A DNA stretch of 14,799 nt from an uncultured Christensenellaceae bacterium (GCA_910587225.1 CAJULT010000015.1:1-14799), one strand, 5' to 3'; shown: positions 1 through 7,735, counted from the stretch's first letter. Made by a program: numbers and translations. Notes: generated by a model from the sequence alone, not told the origin.

Positions 1-51
1 GGCACTTTTTACCCAAGTAACTTTAAGCATTTTTTGTTTTTTCTCTGCCAT
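1..51 (-). CDS. rpmD: 50S ribosomal protein L30, N-terminal fragment
   Basis: Seventeen codons are present before the window ends. They begin with ATG at 51 and read MAEKKQKMLKVTWVKSA, matching the start of bacterial L30 (basic start, then the first beta strand ending in VKSAIG). L30 is a small protein of the large ribosomal subunit. A ribosome binding site (AAGGAG) lies just upstream and the gene follows rpsE by 11 bases, the standard spc order. The rest lies outside the window, so length and integrity cannot be judged. Confidence 0.9.
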   Translation of the reverse strand, partial: MAEKKQKMLKVTWVKSA

Positions 52-62
52 AATTATTCTCC

Positions 63-668
63 TTAAATCTCATCAACGCTCTTACCACGTCTAGCAGCGA
101 TTTCTTCCTTAGTTCTAAGAGAAATAAGTCCGTTCATAGTTGCTTTAACGCAGTTGATTTTGTTTGTGCTGCCGTGAATTTTAGTAACGATATCTTTAAT
201 TCCAGCAAGCTCCAAAACGCTTCTTGCAGCGCCGCCGGCAATAACACCAGTACCAGCCTTTGCAGGCAACATTAAAATGTTGGTTGCAGCAAACTTGCCG
301 ATAGTTTCGTGAGGAATAGTGCCTTCTACGATAGGAACCATTCTCATGTTCTTCTTAGCAATAATTGTTGCCTTTTCGATTGCTCCAGATACCTCGCGGC
401 CTTTACCAATTCCAAGACCAACTTTACCTTTGCCATCCCCAACAACAACAAGTGCTGAGAATCTCAAAGTACGGCCACCCTTTACAACCTTTGTAACTCT
501 GCGAACAGATACAACGCGCTTATCAAACTCGCTGTCCTCTTTTCTTACAGGTCTTTCGCGGCGATCACCACGTTTGTCTTTATTAAAAGGTTTCTTGTCG
601 CGTTGTCTATTTTCAACTCTGTCAACAGTTTCGGTTTCTTGAACCTTAACTTCTTCGTTATCTGCCAT
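63..668 (-). CDS. rpsE: 30S ribosomal protein S5 with extended N terminus
   Basis: S5 helps form the mRNA entry tunnel and decoding region of the small subunit. The family core starts near residue 47 (EFDKRVVSVRRVTKVVKGGR) and continues with the glycine-rich VVVGDGKGKVGLGIGKG segment (about residues 74-90) and the C-terminal domain with GGAARSVLELAGI. The protein is 201 residues, against about 166 in E. coli. The excess is mostly a charged N-terminal stretch of about 40 residues, first acidic (NEEVKVQETE) and then basic (KRGDRRERPVRK). ATG at 668 has a good ribosome binding site (AGGAGG), so the extension appears to be translated. The gene sits 9 bases after rplR and 11 before rpmD. Confidence 0.97.
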   Translation of the reverse strand: MADNEEVKVQETETVDRVENRQRDKKPFNKDKRGDRRERPVRKEDSEFDKRVVSVRRVTKVVKGGRTLRFSALVVVGDGKGKVGLGIGKGREVSGAIEKATIIAKKNMRMVPIVEGTIPHETIGKFAATNILMLPAKAGTGVIAGGAARSVLELAGIKDIVTKIHGSTNKINCVKATMNGLISLRTKEEIAARRGKSVDEI

Positions 669-677
669 GATTTCCTC

Positions 678-1046
678 CTAAAATTTAAGTCCGGCTTCTC
701 TTGCAGCATCTGCTAGAGCCTGAACGCGACCGATATAAATGTATCCGCCTCTATCAAAAACGACTTCGGTAATTTTCTTCTTTAAAGCACGTTTAGCAAC
801 CATAGTTCCAACAAGTGCAGCTTGCTCAGACTTGGTTTTTCCACTAAGTTGTCCTTTAACCTCAGGGTCGAGTGTAGAAGCGCTTACAAGTGTTACACCT
901 TTGTCATCATCGATAACTTGAGCGTAGATATGAGAAAGTGTTCTATAAACGCAAAGACGTGGACGAGCAGCTGAGCCGCTAACCTTGCTTCTTACGCGCT
1001 TGTGACGAACAACTCTTTCCTGATTTTTATCTTTAATCTTAATCAT
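678..1046 (-). CDS. rplR: 50S ribosomal protein L18
   Basis: L18 binds 5S rRNA together with L5 and anchors it in the central protuberance. The 122-residue protein has the basic N terminus (RVVRHKRVRSKVSG), the RPRLCVYRTLSHIYAQVIDD strand region and the typical end ALADAAREAGLKF. The start is chosen as ATG at 1046. A GTG directly before it at 1049 could also be read, but AGGAG is better spaced for the ATG. It lies 9 bases after rplF. The 5S rRNA it binds is encoded about 13 kb away in this same window. Confidence 0.97.
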   Translation of the reverse strand: MIKIKDKNQERVVRHKRVRSKVSGSAARPRLCVYRTLSHIYAQVIDDDKGVTLVSASTLDPEVKGQLSGKTKSEQAALVGTMVAKRALKKKITEVVFDRGGYIYIGRVQALADAAREAGLKF

Positions 1047-1055
1047 CACTTACTC

Positions 1056-1604
1056 CTACTTCTTGCCCTTACCGGCAGTTTTTCCGACTTTTCTAATTAC
1101 CACTTGATCGCTATAACGTACGCCATAACCGTGGTATGGTTCTACAGGTCTGAGTGCTTTAATGTTTGAAGCAAACTGACCTACTCTTTGTTTGTCAATT
1201 CCGCTAATTACGATTTCAGTTGCGCTTTTGCAAACAACTTGAAGATCGCTTGGAATTATAACTTCAACTGGATGTGAGAATCCTAGGTTCATCATAAGCT
1301 TGTTTCCACTTACGCTTGACTTGTAACCTACACCAGAGATGAGAAGGGTTTTTGTAAAGCCCTCACTTACCCCAACAACCATGTTGTGAGCAAGCGCTCT
1401 GTAAAGTCCGTGCATAGCGTTAGCGTCAGCAGTCTCTTTTGCGATTTCAAAAGAAAGCTCATTTCCATTGATATTTGTTTTGATTACTTTGTTAATTTCC
1501 TGACTAAGCGACCCCTTAGGACCAGTAACTGTAAGTACTTGTCCGTTCATAGTAGCAGTCACTCCGCTAGGCATAACAATAATCTTTTTTCCTATTCTAC
1601 TCAT
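1056..1604 (-). CDS. rplF: 50S ribosomal protein L6
   Basis: L6 is a two-domain large-subunit protein next to the sarcin-ricin loop and the factor binding site. The start MSRIGKKIIVMPSGV, the central GVSEGFTKTLLISGVGYKS and the C-terminal GIDKQRVGQFASNIKALRPVEPYHG-type segment are all typical. Two related domains follow each other at about residues 1-80 and 85-175. The length of 182 is normal. It lies 9 bases after rpsH. Confidence 0.97.
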   Translation of the reverse strand: MSRIGKKIIVMPSGVTATMNGQVLTVTGPKGSLSQEINKVIKTNINGNELSFEIAKETADANAMHGLYRALAHNMVVGVSEGFTKTLLISGVGYKSSVSGNKLMMNLGFSHPVEVIIPSDLQVVCKSATEIVISGIDKQRVGQFASNIKALRPVEPYHGYGVRYSDQVVIRKVGKTAGKGKK

Positions 1605-1613
1605 AGCGCCCTC

Positions 1614-2012
1614 CTACCATACATAAGCGAGAACTTCGCCACCAACATTAAGGTTTCTTGCAACTTTGTCAGTAACAATACCCTTATTTGTTGAAATGAT
1701 TGCGATTCCAAGTCCGCTTATAACTCTTGGAAGTTTTTCCTTCTGCGCATAAATGCGAAGACCAGGTTTAGAAATTCTTTTAAGCCCTTGAATAACGCTT
1801 TCGCCATTTTCATCATACTTGAGAGTGATTAAAATGTTTTTCCAGTTTCCTTCGGTTACTACTTCATAAGAAGTTATGTAGCCTTCTTCAAGAAGGATTT
1901 TTGCAATTTCAATTTTTTCGTTTGATGCAGGAATAGTCACATCTTCATGCTTTGCACTGAGTGCATTGCGAATTCTTGTGAGCATATCTGCAATTGGATC
2001 AGTAACTACCAT
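1614..2012 (-). CDS. rpsH: 30S ribosomal protein S8
   Basis: S8 binds the central domain of 16S rRNA; in E. coli it is also the repressor of the spc operon. The protein has 132 residues, the usual length. It begins MVVTDPIADMLTRIRNAL and ends with the conserved GLGIAIISTNKGIVTDKVA and GGEVLAYVW signature. ATG at 2012 follows an AAGGAGG site. I see no obvious S8 target structure near rplE, so feedback like that of E. coli is not supported here. Confidence 0.97.
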   Translation of the reverse strand: MVVTDPIADMLTRIRNALSAKHEDVTIPASNEKIEIAKILLEEGYITSYEVVTEGNWKNILITLKYDENGESVIQGLKRISKPGLRIYAQKEKLPRVISGLGIAIISTNKGIVTDKVARNLNVGGEVLAYVW

Positions 2013-2024
2013 AATTCCTCCTTA

Positions 2025-2210
2025 TTACCAGCTTGCCTTTTTAACGCCAGGAATTTCCCCTTTGTTAGCAAGTTCGCGGAAACATACTCTGCAAATACCA
2101 TACTTTCTAAGCACTGCGTGAGGTCTTCCGCAAAGGCTGCAACGAGTATACTCTCTTGTCTTATATTTTTGAGTTCTTTGTTGTTTTTCAATTAAAGCTT
2201 TTCTTGCCAT
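2025..2210 (-). CDS. rpsN: 30S ribosomal protein S14, zinc-binding type
   Basis: The protein has 61 residues when started at ATG 2210 (MARKALIEKQQ). A longer frame exists upstream but adds residues unlike S14 and overlaps rplE. Cysteines at 24, 27, 40 and 43 (CSLC and CRVC) form the four-cysteine zinc site of the short S14 type. This is the form usual in Gram-positive bacteria, against the zinc-free 101-residue type of E. coli. The end GEIPGVKKASW is canonical. S14 helps shape the head of the small subunit. It lies 10 bases after rplE. Confidence 0.97.
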   Translation of the reverse strand: MARKALIEKQQRTQKYKTREYTRCSLCGRPHAVLRKYGICRVCFRELANKGEIPGVKKASW

Positions 2211-2220
2211 AACTAATCTC

Positions 2221-2772
2221 CTATCTTGCGAAAGGCAATCCAAGTGCCTTCAAAAGTGCTTTTGCTTCAGCATCAGTTTTTGCAGTTGTTACAAAAGTGA
2301 TATCAAAGCCGCGAATTTTTTCGACTTTTTCGTAAACGATTTCAGGGAAGATAAGTTGTTCCTTAATTCCCATAGAGTAGTTCCCTTTTCCGTCGAATGA
2401 CTTTTCAGGGATACCCTTGAAGTCACGAACTCTTGGAAGAGCGATAGCAGTGAGTCTATCGAAGAACTCATACATCTTGTCCCCTCTGAGTGTAACTTTT
2501 GCGCCAATCTTCTGTCCTTCACGAAGACCGAAGTTTGAGATTGACTTTTTAGCAGTTGTAACTACCGGCTTTTGACCAGAGATAACTGCAAGTTCCTCAA
2601 CAGCGATATTGAAACTCTTAGAATTTGACTTAACTTCGCCAAGTCCCATATTGAGTACAATCTTAGAAAGCTTAGGAACTTCGTTTGGATTTTTATAACC
2701 GAACTCTTTTGTAAGAGCAGGAACAACTTCTGCCTTATACATTGCAAGAATTCTATTTTGTTCTTTTGCCAT
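2221..2772 (-). CDS. rplE: 50S ribosomal protein L5
   Basis: L5 binds 5S rRNA and contacts the P-site tRNA from the central protuberance. The 183-residue sequence has the family landmarks in order: PKLSKIVLNMGLGEVKSNSK near residue 35, TAKKSISNFGLREGQKIGAKVTLRG near residue 80, and the GFDITFVTTAKTDAEAKALL region close to the C terminus. ATG at 2772 has GGAG eight bases upstream. The protein starts about 10 residues earlier than many L5 proteins (MAKEQNRILAMYKAE). An in-frame ATG at codon 11 is possible but has no better binding site. Confidence 0.97.
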   Translation of the reverse strand: MAKEQNRILAMYKAEVVPALTKEFGYKNPNEVPKLSKIVLNMGLGEVKSNSKSFNIAVEELAVISGQKPVVTTAKKSISNFGLREGQKIGAKVTLRGDKMYEFFDRLTAIALPRVRDFKGIPEKSFDGKGNYSMGIKEQLIFPEIVYEKVEKIRGFDITFVTTAKTDAEAKALLKALGLPFAR

Positions 2773-2783
2773 ATCTATCGCTC

Positions 2784-3296
2784 CTATTTGCTTTCAACTT
2801 TCTTAGTTGCTGTCGACTTTTTAGCGGTTGTTGTTTTAGCTGCGGCTGGCTTAGCTTGTGTCTTAGTAGCTGTTTTTGCAGGTGCTTTTTTAGCCTCAGC
2901 TTTTACTTCAGGTTTAACTGTTTCAACAGCTGTTTTTTCAGTTTTTTCAACCTTTTTTGCTTCTTTTTTAGCTTGTTTTACAAACTTTTTGTCAAGTGAT
3001 GCGTTGCATTTTTTGCAAGCGCGGACCTTTTCTTCACCGACCATTGTGTGAGCAACGCGTGTTGCTTTTCCGCAAGTAGGGCAAACTACCATAACGTTTG
3101 AAACGTCGATAGGAGCGGTCTTTTTAACAATTCCGCCTTTGTCCTGAGCAGATTTTGGTTTTTGATGTTTTGTTACCACATTAACGCCATCAACAAGTAC
3201 TTTTCCAGCGGCTGGATTAACTTCCATAACCTTGCCAGTCTTGCCTTTGTCTTTGCCAGTGATAACTAAAACAGTATCTCCCTTTTTAACTAACAT
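2784..3296 (-). CDS. rplX: 50S ribosomal protein L24 with Lys/Ala-rich C-terminal tail
   Basis: L24 is an early assembly protein that binds near the 5' end of 23S rRNA. Residues 1-35 form a KOW domain (KKGDTVLVITGKDKGKTGKV). Four cysteines at 72, 75, 94 and 97 (CPTC and CKKC) match the zinc-type L24. The family usually ends near residue 105, but this frame runs on to 170 without a break. The tail is made almost only of Lys, Ala, Thr, Pro, Glu and Val, for example KKAPAKTATKTQAKPAAA. The stop is 11 bases before rplE, so the tail is part of the normal operon layout and not read-through. Confidence 0.95.
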   Translation of the reverse strand: MLVKKGDTVLVITGKDKGKTGKVMEVNPAAGKVLVDGVNVVTKHQKPKSAQDKGGIVKKTAPIDVSNVMVVCPTCGKATRVAHTMVGEEKVRACKKCNASLDKKFVKQAKKEAKKVEKTEKTAVETVKPEVKAEAKKAPAKTATKTQAKPAAAKTTTAKKSTATKKVESK

Positions 3297-3308
3297 GCCT
3301 GTCTCCTT

Positions 3309-3677
3309 TTAAATTACTTCTGGTGCAAGAGATATAATTTTCATATATCCTTTGTCACGAAGTTCTCTCGCGATAGGTCCAAAAACGCGAGTTCCTTTTG
3401 GTTGTTTTTGATTGTCGATAATTACGGCTGCATTGTCATCAAATCTGATGTGTGAGCCGTCAGCTCTGCGAAGTCCCTTGCTTGAACGAACGATAACTGC
3501 CTTAACGACATCACCCTTTTTAACAGTTCCGCTAGGGATAGCTTTCTTAACAGAAGCTACAATAACATCACCGATGTTTCCACTTCTGCGGTATGAGCCG
3601 CCCAGTACGCGAATGCACATGATTTCTTTAGCGCCGGTATTATCAGCAACTTTTAATCTAGTTTGAGGTTGTATCAT
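3309..3677 (-). CDS. rplN: 50S ribosomal protein L14
   Basis: L14 lies at the subunit interface and is one of the most conserved ribosomal proteins. All 122 residues align with the usual pattern: MIQPQTRLKVADNTGAKEIM at the start, SVKKAIPSGTVKKGDVVKAV in the middle, and GTRVFGPIARELRDKGYMKI with the ending LAPEVI. Length and start (ATG 3677 after AGGAGG) are standard. It lies 11 bases after rpsQ. Confidence 0.98.
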   Translation of the reverse strand: MIQPQTRLKVADNTGAKEIMCIRVLGGSYRRSGNIGDVIVASVKKAIPSGTVKKGDVVKAVIVRSSKGLRRADGSHIRFDDNAAVIIDNQKQPKGTRVFGPIARELRDKGYMKIISLAPEVI

Positions 3678-3688
3678 ATTCGTCCTCC

Positions 3689-3949
3689 TTACTTCGCTTT
3701 CTCAACGATTTCAACAACTCTAAAGTGCTTATCTTTACTGATTGGACGAGTTTCCATAATTCTTACACGGTCACCAAGTCCGCACTCATTGTTTTCATCG
3801 TGAGCTTTGAATTTCTTTGATTTTTGTACGACTTTTTTGTAGATAGGGCTCTTTACTCTGGAAACGACATTAACAACAACAGTTTTGTCCATTTTCCCAG
3901 CGCTGACAACAATGCCTTCTCTGGTAAGTCTTGAATTTCTATTTTCCAT
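3689..3949 (-). CDS. rpsQ: 30S ribosomal protein S17
   Basis: S17 is an OB-fold protein that binds the 5' domain of 16S rRNA. The 86-residue protein starts at ATG 3949 (MENRNSRLTREGIVVSAGKM) and carries the signature GDRVRIMETRPISKDKHFRV. The frame extends nine codons upstream, but those lack family similarity. The GGGAGG site before ATG 3949 lies inside the end of rpmC. The first 11 bases overlap the rpmC stop, so translation of the two genes is probably coupled. Confidence 0.96.
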   Translation of the reverse strand: MENRNSRLTREGIVVSAGKMDKTVVVNVVSRVKSPIYKKVVQKSKKFKAHDENNECGLGDRVRIMETRPISKDKHFRVVEIVEKAK

Positions 3950-4160
3950 CGTTTCCTCCCTTAGCGGCAGCCGCAATTTCCTTTTCTCTGATTACAGTTT
4001 TAACTCTTGCAATTTCTTTCTTAACGTTGTGAATTTGCATAGGGCTAGCAAGGTTTCTTGTAGCGTGAGAGAAACGAAGATTGAATAATTCACTGTTTAA
4101 TTCTTTCAAACGAGCATTAAGTTGGCCGATTGAAAGGGATTTGATTTCATTAATTTTCAT
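3939..4160 (-). CDS. rpmC: 50S ribosomal protein L29
   Basis: L29 is a small helical hairpin protein at the exit tunnel, near the docking site of targeting factors. The 73-residue sequence has the two helices and the central signature LNSELFNLRFSHATRNL (about residues 21-37), then IARVKTVIREKE. It overlaps rplP by 11 bases at its start and rpsQ by 11 bases at its end, and has only a weak binding site (GGTGG), which fits translational coupling. The Ala/Gly-rich end (AAAAKGGNDGK) is slightly longer than usual because it also encodes the rpsQ ribosome binding site. Confidence 0.96.
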   Translation of the reverse strand: MKINEIKSLSIGQLNARLKELNSELFNLRFSHATRNLASPMQIHNVKKEIARVKTVIREKEIAAAAKGGNDGK

Positions 4161-4587
4161 CTTTCACACCACCTTCATTTTGTTCTCTTTTCACAAATTT
4201 TACTTTGCAAGGAAGTTTGTGTCCAGCAAGTCTAAGAGCTTCCTTAGCTACCTCTTCACTAACTCCTTCGATTTCGAACAGAACTCTACCTGGCTTAACA
4301 ACTGCTACCCAGAATTCTGGAGAGCCTTTACCTGAACCCATACGAGTTTCAGCAGGCTTTTTAGTAACAGGTTTGTCTGGGAAAATCTTGATCCAAACTT
4401 TACCGCCACGCTTAATGTATCTTGTCATTGCGATACGAGCAGCTTCAATTTGGTTAGATTTAATCCAGCATGGCTCGCAAGCCATCATACCGTAAGTGCC
4501 GTAAGCAACAGTGTTGCCTCTTGTAGCCTTACCAGTCATTCTGCCACGAAATACTTTTCTTCTTTTAACTCTCTTTGGCATTAACAT
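4150..4587 (-). CDS. rplP: 50S ribosomal protein L16
   Basis: L16 lies beside the A site and is needed for late large-subunit assembly. The 145-residue protein starts MLMPKRVKRRKVFRGRM, has the conserved NTVAYGTYGMMACEPCWI segment and the loop PVTKKPAETRMGSGKGSPE (about residues 74-92), which reaches toward the peptidyl transferase centre. ATG 4587 overlaps the rpsC stop by one base (TAATG); a second ATG two codons later is also possible. The C terminus ends in an extra acidic stretch, GGVKDEN, which overlaps the rpmC start. Confidence 0.97.
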   Translation of the reverse strand: MLMPKRVKRRKVFRGRMTGKATRGNTVAYGTYGMMACEPCWIKSNQIEAARIAMTRYIKRGGKVWIKIFPDKPVTKKPAETRMGSGKGSPEFWVAVVKPGRVLFEIEGVSEEVAKEALRLAGHKLPCKVKFVKREQNEGGVKDEN

Positions 4588-5261
4588 TATTCTTGCCCTC
4601 CTTTTAATGAAGAAGTCTTTTTAGGGGCAAGTATGTCACCCTTGTAAATCCAGCACTTAACACCGATTTTACCAATCATAGTGTAAGCAGCTGTTTCACC
4701 ATAATCAATGTCCGCTCTAAGAGTGTGAAGTGGAAGGCTTCCTTCCATGTATTTTTCAGTCATAGCTTTGTCATTTGCCTTAGCAAGTACGCCGCTGATC
4801 TGAACCTTACATCCCTTAGCGCCAGCTTTCATAACTCTTTGAAGAGCTTGTTTAAGAGCGCGCTTTCCAGCAACACGCTTTTCAAGTTGCTGTGCAATGC
4901 TTTCAGCAACAAGTTGAGCGTCAAGGTCAATCTTCTTGATTTCCTTAACATTGATTACAAGAAGTTTAACTGGTCTGATTAGTTTGTTAACTTCTTTCTT
5001 AATGTTTTCGATTCCAGCACCTTTAGTACCGATAATCATTCCCGGCTTGCCTGTAAAGATGTTTACAACAAGCTTACCTTCAGTTCTTTCAATAGTAACT
5101 TTAGAAATGGCACTATTTGCATAGTTTTTCTTCAAAAATTTACGAATTTCTTGGTCTTCTTTGAGATTTGCTGCAAAAGTTTTCTTGTCAGCATACCAAG
5201 TTGAATCCCAATCTTTGTTGATTCCTACGCGAAGTCCAATTGGATTAACTTTCTGTCCCAT
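4587..5261 (-). CDS. rpsC: 30S ribosomal protein S3
   Basis: S3 lines the mRNA entry channel of the small subunit. It opens with the invariant MGQKVNPIGLRVGI. A type-2 KH domain follows, with the GxxG loop GTKG at residues 78-81. The C-terminal domain has PLHTLRADIDYGETAAYT near residue 178. The stretch before this (ISGVLAKANDKAMTEKYMEG) differs from the more usual GRLGRAEIARTE form, a lineage difference with no sign of damage. Length is 224. The binding site GGGAGG is encoded by the last codons of rplV, two bases apart. Confidence 0.97.
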   Translation of the reverse strand: MGQKVNPIGLRVGINKDWDSTWYADKKTFAANLKEDQEIRKFLKKNYANSAISKVTIERTEGKLVVNIFTGKPGMIIGTKGAGIENIKKEVNKLIRPVKLLVINVKEIKKIDLDAQLVAESIAQQLEKRVAGKRALKQALQRVMKAGAKGCKVQISGVLAKANDKAMTEKYMEGSLPLHTLRADIDYGETAAYTMIGKIGVKCWIYKGDILAPKKTSSLKGGQE

Positions 5262-5263
5262 GT

Positions 5264-5656
5264 TTAGCCTCCCACCACTTCATCAAGCACAATTGTAATG
5301 TGTGAAGTCTTTTTAAGTATGCGGTTAGCTGAGCCCTTGCCTGCGTAGTGGATTCTCTTAAGTTGAGGTCCTTGGCATGCGTAGCACTCTGCTACCACTA
5401 AGTTGTCGACATTTCTGCCCTGATTGTTTTCAGCATTTGCAATTGCAGATTTGAGAACTTTTAATGTTTCTCTTGCTGCACTGTCGTTCATGTTGTCAAG
5501 AATAGCAACAGCCATTGTAGCTTTCTTTCCACGGATGAGGTCAAGAACGATACGAACCTTTGATGAACTCATTCTAACATGATTTGCTTTCGCAAAAGGA
5601 CGGGTTTCTTTATTTTCTTGACGCTTTTGCGCTTTTTGTCTAATTCTTGTAGCCAT
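5264..5656 (-). CDS. rplV: 50S ribosomal protein L22
   Basis: L22 spans the large subunit and its beta hairpin lines the peptide exit tunnel with L4. The 130-residue protein has a basic N-terminal leader (RIRQKAQKRQENKETRPF), then VRMSSSKVRIVLDLIRGKK, AIANAENNQGRNVDNLVV and the end KKTSHITIVLDE. The hairpin tip region reads KRIHYAGKGSANRI rather than the common RFRPRAKGRA form. The terminal Val-Val-Gly-Gly codons double as the ribosome binding site of rpsC. Confidence 0.97.
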   Translation of the reverse strand: MATRIRQKAQKRQENKETRPFAKANHVRMSSSKVRIVLDLIRGKKATMAVAILDNMNDSAARETLKVLKSAIANAENNQGRNVDNLVVAECYACQGPQLKRIHYAGKGSANRILKKTSHITIVLDEVVGG

Positions 5657-5667
5657 TGTCCCCCTCC

Positions 5668-5949
5668 TTATCTCTTACCAGCCGCAGCTGCTTTCTTTGT
5701 GTGACCTTTATAGGTTCTAGTTGGAGAGAACTCTCCAAGTTTATGACCTACCATATCAGCTGTGCAGTAAACAGGAACGTGTTTCTTTCCGTTATGTACA
5801 GCGAAGGTAAAGCCAACAAATTCTGGATAGATTGTAGATGCTCTTGACCAAGTTTTGATAGGCTTTTTAACGCCAGATGCAGTCATAGCTTCCACCTTCT
5901 TCACAAGACTTGGATGAACATAAGGCTTTTTCTTTAATGATCTACTCAT
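5668..5949 (-). CDS. rpsS: 30S ribosomal protein S19
   Basis: S19 sits in the head of the small subunit, partners S13 and contacts the A-site tRNA. The 93-residue protein has the standard start MSRSLKKKPYVHPSL and the signature GKKHVPVYCTADMVGHKLGE followed by FSPTRTYKGHTKK. Length, start (ATG 5949) and spacing to rplB (12 bases) are ordinary. Confidence 0.98.
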   Translation of the reverse strand: MSRSLKKKPYVHPSLVKKVEAMTASGVKKPIKTWSRASTIYPEFVGFTFAVHNGKKHVPVYCTADMVGHKLGEFSPTRTYKGHTKKAAAAGKR

Positions 5950-5961
5950 AACTTATCTCTC

Positions 5962-6789
5962 CTAATTAACTCTCTTAACCATTAAGCGGTTAGAGCGATT
6001 TTTCTTCTTTCTTGTCTTGTATCCAAGAGCAGGTTTGCCCCATGGAGTAACTGGTGATTTAAGACCAACAGGGCTCTTACCTTCACCACCACCGTGTTTG
6101 TGATCGTTAGGGTTCATAGCAACACCACGAACACTAGGTCTAACGCCCATATGTCTTTTTCTTCCGGCTTTACCGAGAGAAACAAGTTCATGGTCGAGAT
6201 TTCCAACAGTTCCGATAGTTGCACGGCAGGCAAGAAGCACTTTTCTCATTTCTCCACTTGGAAGTCTTAAAGTTGCGTATTTGCCTTCCTTAGCCATAAG
6301 TTGAACTTCAGCACCCGCACTTCTTGCAAGTTGTCCACCCTTCTTTGGTTCAAGTTCAATGTTGTGAACGAGTGAACCAACTGGAATAGAAGCAAGAGGA
6401 AGATTGTTGCCGACTTTTATATCAACGTTTTCGCCGCTCATTACCATGTCGCCATCTTTAAGTCCAACAGGAGCTAAGATATATCTCTTTTCCCCGTCAG
6501 CATAGCTTAGAAGTGCGATGTAAGCGGTACGATTTGGGTCGTATTCAATTCCAACGACCTTAGCAGGAATATTGTCTTTATTTCTTTTAAAGTCAATGAT
6601 TCTGTATTTTTGTCTGTTGCCGCCGCCTTGGTGACGAACGGTAATTCTGCCCTGAGCATTGCGTCCTGCATGCTTGTCCTTCTTAGCAAGAAGAGATTTT
6701 TCAGGGGTTTTCTTTGTAATTTCCTCGTAGGAAGAGGTCGTATAGAATCTTCTTCCGGCCGAAGTAGGATTGTGTTGTTTAATTGCCAT
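5962..6789 (-). CDS. rplB: 50S ribosomal protein L2
   Basis: L2 is a large rRNA-binding protein needed for subunit joining and peptidyl transferase activity. The 275-residue protein begins MAIKQHNPTSAGRRF and contains GRITVRHQGGGNRQKYRIID, the SH3-like middle with VGIEYDPNRTAYIALL, and the signature HKHGGGEGKSPVG near the C terminus, which includes the functionally important histidine. It ends with KTRKKKNRSNRLMVKR. Length is normal. It follows rplW by 17 bases, the widest gap in the operon. Confidence 0.98.
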   Translation of the reverse strand: MAIKQHNPTSAGRRFYTTSSYEEITKKTPEKSLLAKKDKHAGRNAQGRITVRHQGGGNRQKYRIIDFKRNKDNIPAKVVGIEYDPNRTAYIALLSYADGEKRYILAPVGLKDGDMVMSGENVDIKVGNNLPLASIPVGSLVHNIELEPKKGGQLARSAGAEVQLMAKEGKYATLRLPSGEMRKVLLACRATIGTVGNLDHELVSLGKAGRKRHMGVRPSVRGVAMNPNDHKHGGGEGKSPVGLKSPVTPWGKPALGYKTRKKKNRSNRLMVKRVN

Positions 6790-6806
6790 AATGACCTAAC
6801 CTCCTA

Positions 6807-7109
6807 TTAAGATAAGCTGTCGAAGAACGCGATTGTCTTTGAAGATTCTTTCAAGGTTACAATAGCTTTCTTGTAATCGCTTGTTTTGCCTTCAGTTCTT
6901 CCAGCCTTAGTGTTTTGAACTTTCTTGTGTCCCTTAACAACTGCCGTGTTAACACTTGCAACCTGAACACCGAAAAGCTCTTCAACTGCTTTTTTGATTT
7001 CGATTTTGTTTGCTCTCTTATCTACGACAAAGGAGTAAACTTTGTTGCCGATTCCGGCATAACTTTTTTCAGTAAGAAGTGGTTTCTTAATAATTTCATG
7101 TGCTTCCAT
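6807..7109 (-). CDS. rplW: 50S ribosomal protein L23
   Basis: L23 lies at the tunnel exit and is the docking site for trigger factor and signal recognition particle. The 100-residue protein starts MEAHEIIKKPLLTEKSYAG and has VDKRANKIEIKKAVEELFGV, the conserved core of the family. The segment KVQNTKAGRTEGKTSDYKKA matches the usual internal loop. Its ATG overlaps the rplD stop by one base (TAATG), suggesting coupled translation of L4 and L23. Confidence 0.97.
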   Translation of the reverse strand: MEAHEIIKKPLLTEKSYAGIGNKVYSFVVDKRANKIEIKKAVEELFGVQVASVNTAVVKGHKKVQNTKAGRTEGKTSDYKKAIVTLKESSKTIAFFDSLS

Positions 7110-7735
7110 TATTCTGCGTATGCCTCCTCGATAGATTTGATTGCGGCTTGAGTGAGTACAACATTTTTAGAAGCAACTACTTCATAAGTTGTAAGGTCAC
7201 TTGCCTCTTGCAAGTTAAGAGTAGGGATGTTTGCACAAGCGCGCTTAACATTTGCAAGGTTTTTGTCGTTTACTACAAGTGTGCTGCCGCCAAACTTGAA
7301 CGCGTCAAGGAAAGCTTGAGCTTCTTTTGTTTTAGCGTTTGCGCAGTCAAACTTGTCAAGTACGATAACTTGGTTTTGTCTAATTTTCTCACTAAGAGCT
7401 GATAAAACTGCGTGTCTTTTTGCTTGTCTATTCATTCTCTTGTAGAAATCTCTTGGTTTTGGTGCGAAAGCAACTCCGCCGCCAGTCCATTGAGGAGCTT
7501 TTCTAGAACCATGTCTAGCTCTACCAGTCCCCTTTTGACGCCAAGGCTTAGCTGCCTTGCCACGAACTTCACTTCTAGTAAGCACGCTCTTAGTTCCTTG
7601 ACGCTGATTTGCATTATAAGCAACAACAGCTTGGTGAATAAGAGGTTCATTGTACTCAACTGCGAAAAGTTCATCAGCAAGAGTCATAGTGCCAACTTCC
7701 TGCGCCTGCATATTGAAAACTTTTACTTTTGCCAT
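7109..7735 (-). CDS. rplD: 50S ribosomal protein L4
   Basis: L4 has a globular domain plus a long loop that reaches into the exit tunnel. Here the loop is the segment RGKAAKPWRQKGTGRARHGS (about residues 59-78) followed by PQWTGGGVAFAPKPRDF. The 208-residue length and ending are typical. In E. coli L4 represses its own S10 operon by binding the mRNA leader. Whether that holds here is unknown, but this operon does have a long structured leader (8700-8918). Confidence 0.97.
   Translation of the reverse strand: MAKVKVFNMQAQEVGTMTLADELFAVEYNEPLIHQAVVAYNANQRQGTKSVLTRSEVRGKAAKPWRQKGTGRARHGSRKAPQWTGGGVAFAPKPRDFYKRMNRQAKRHAVLSALSEKIRQNQVIVLDKFDCANAKTKEAQAFLDAFKFGGSTLVVNDKNLANVKRACANIPTLNLQEASDLTTYEVVASKNVVLTQAAIKSIEEAYAE

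Noticed and set aside
3939..4160. Overlaps of rplP, rpmC and rpsQ as a sign of frameshift or error
   Set aside because: The 11-base overlaps keep complete conserved proteins and place ribosome binding sites in the previous gene, a normal form of coupling in this operon.
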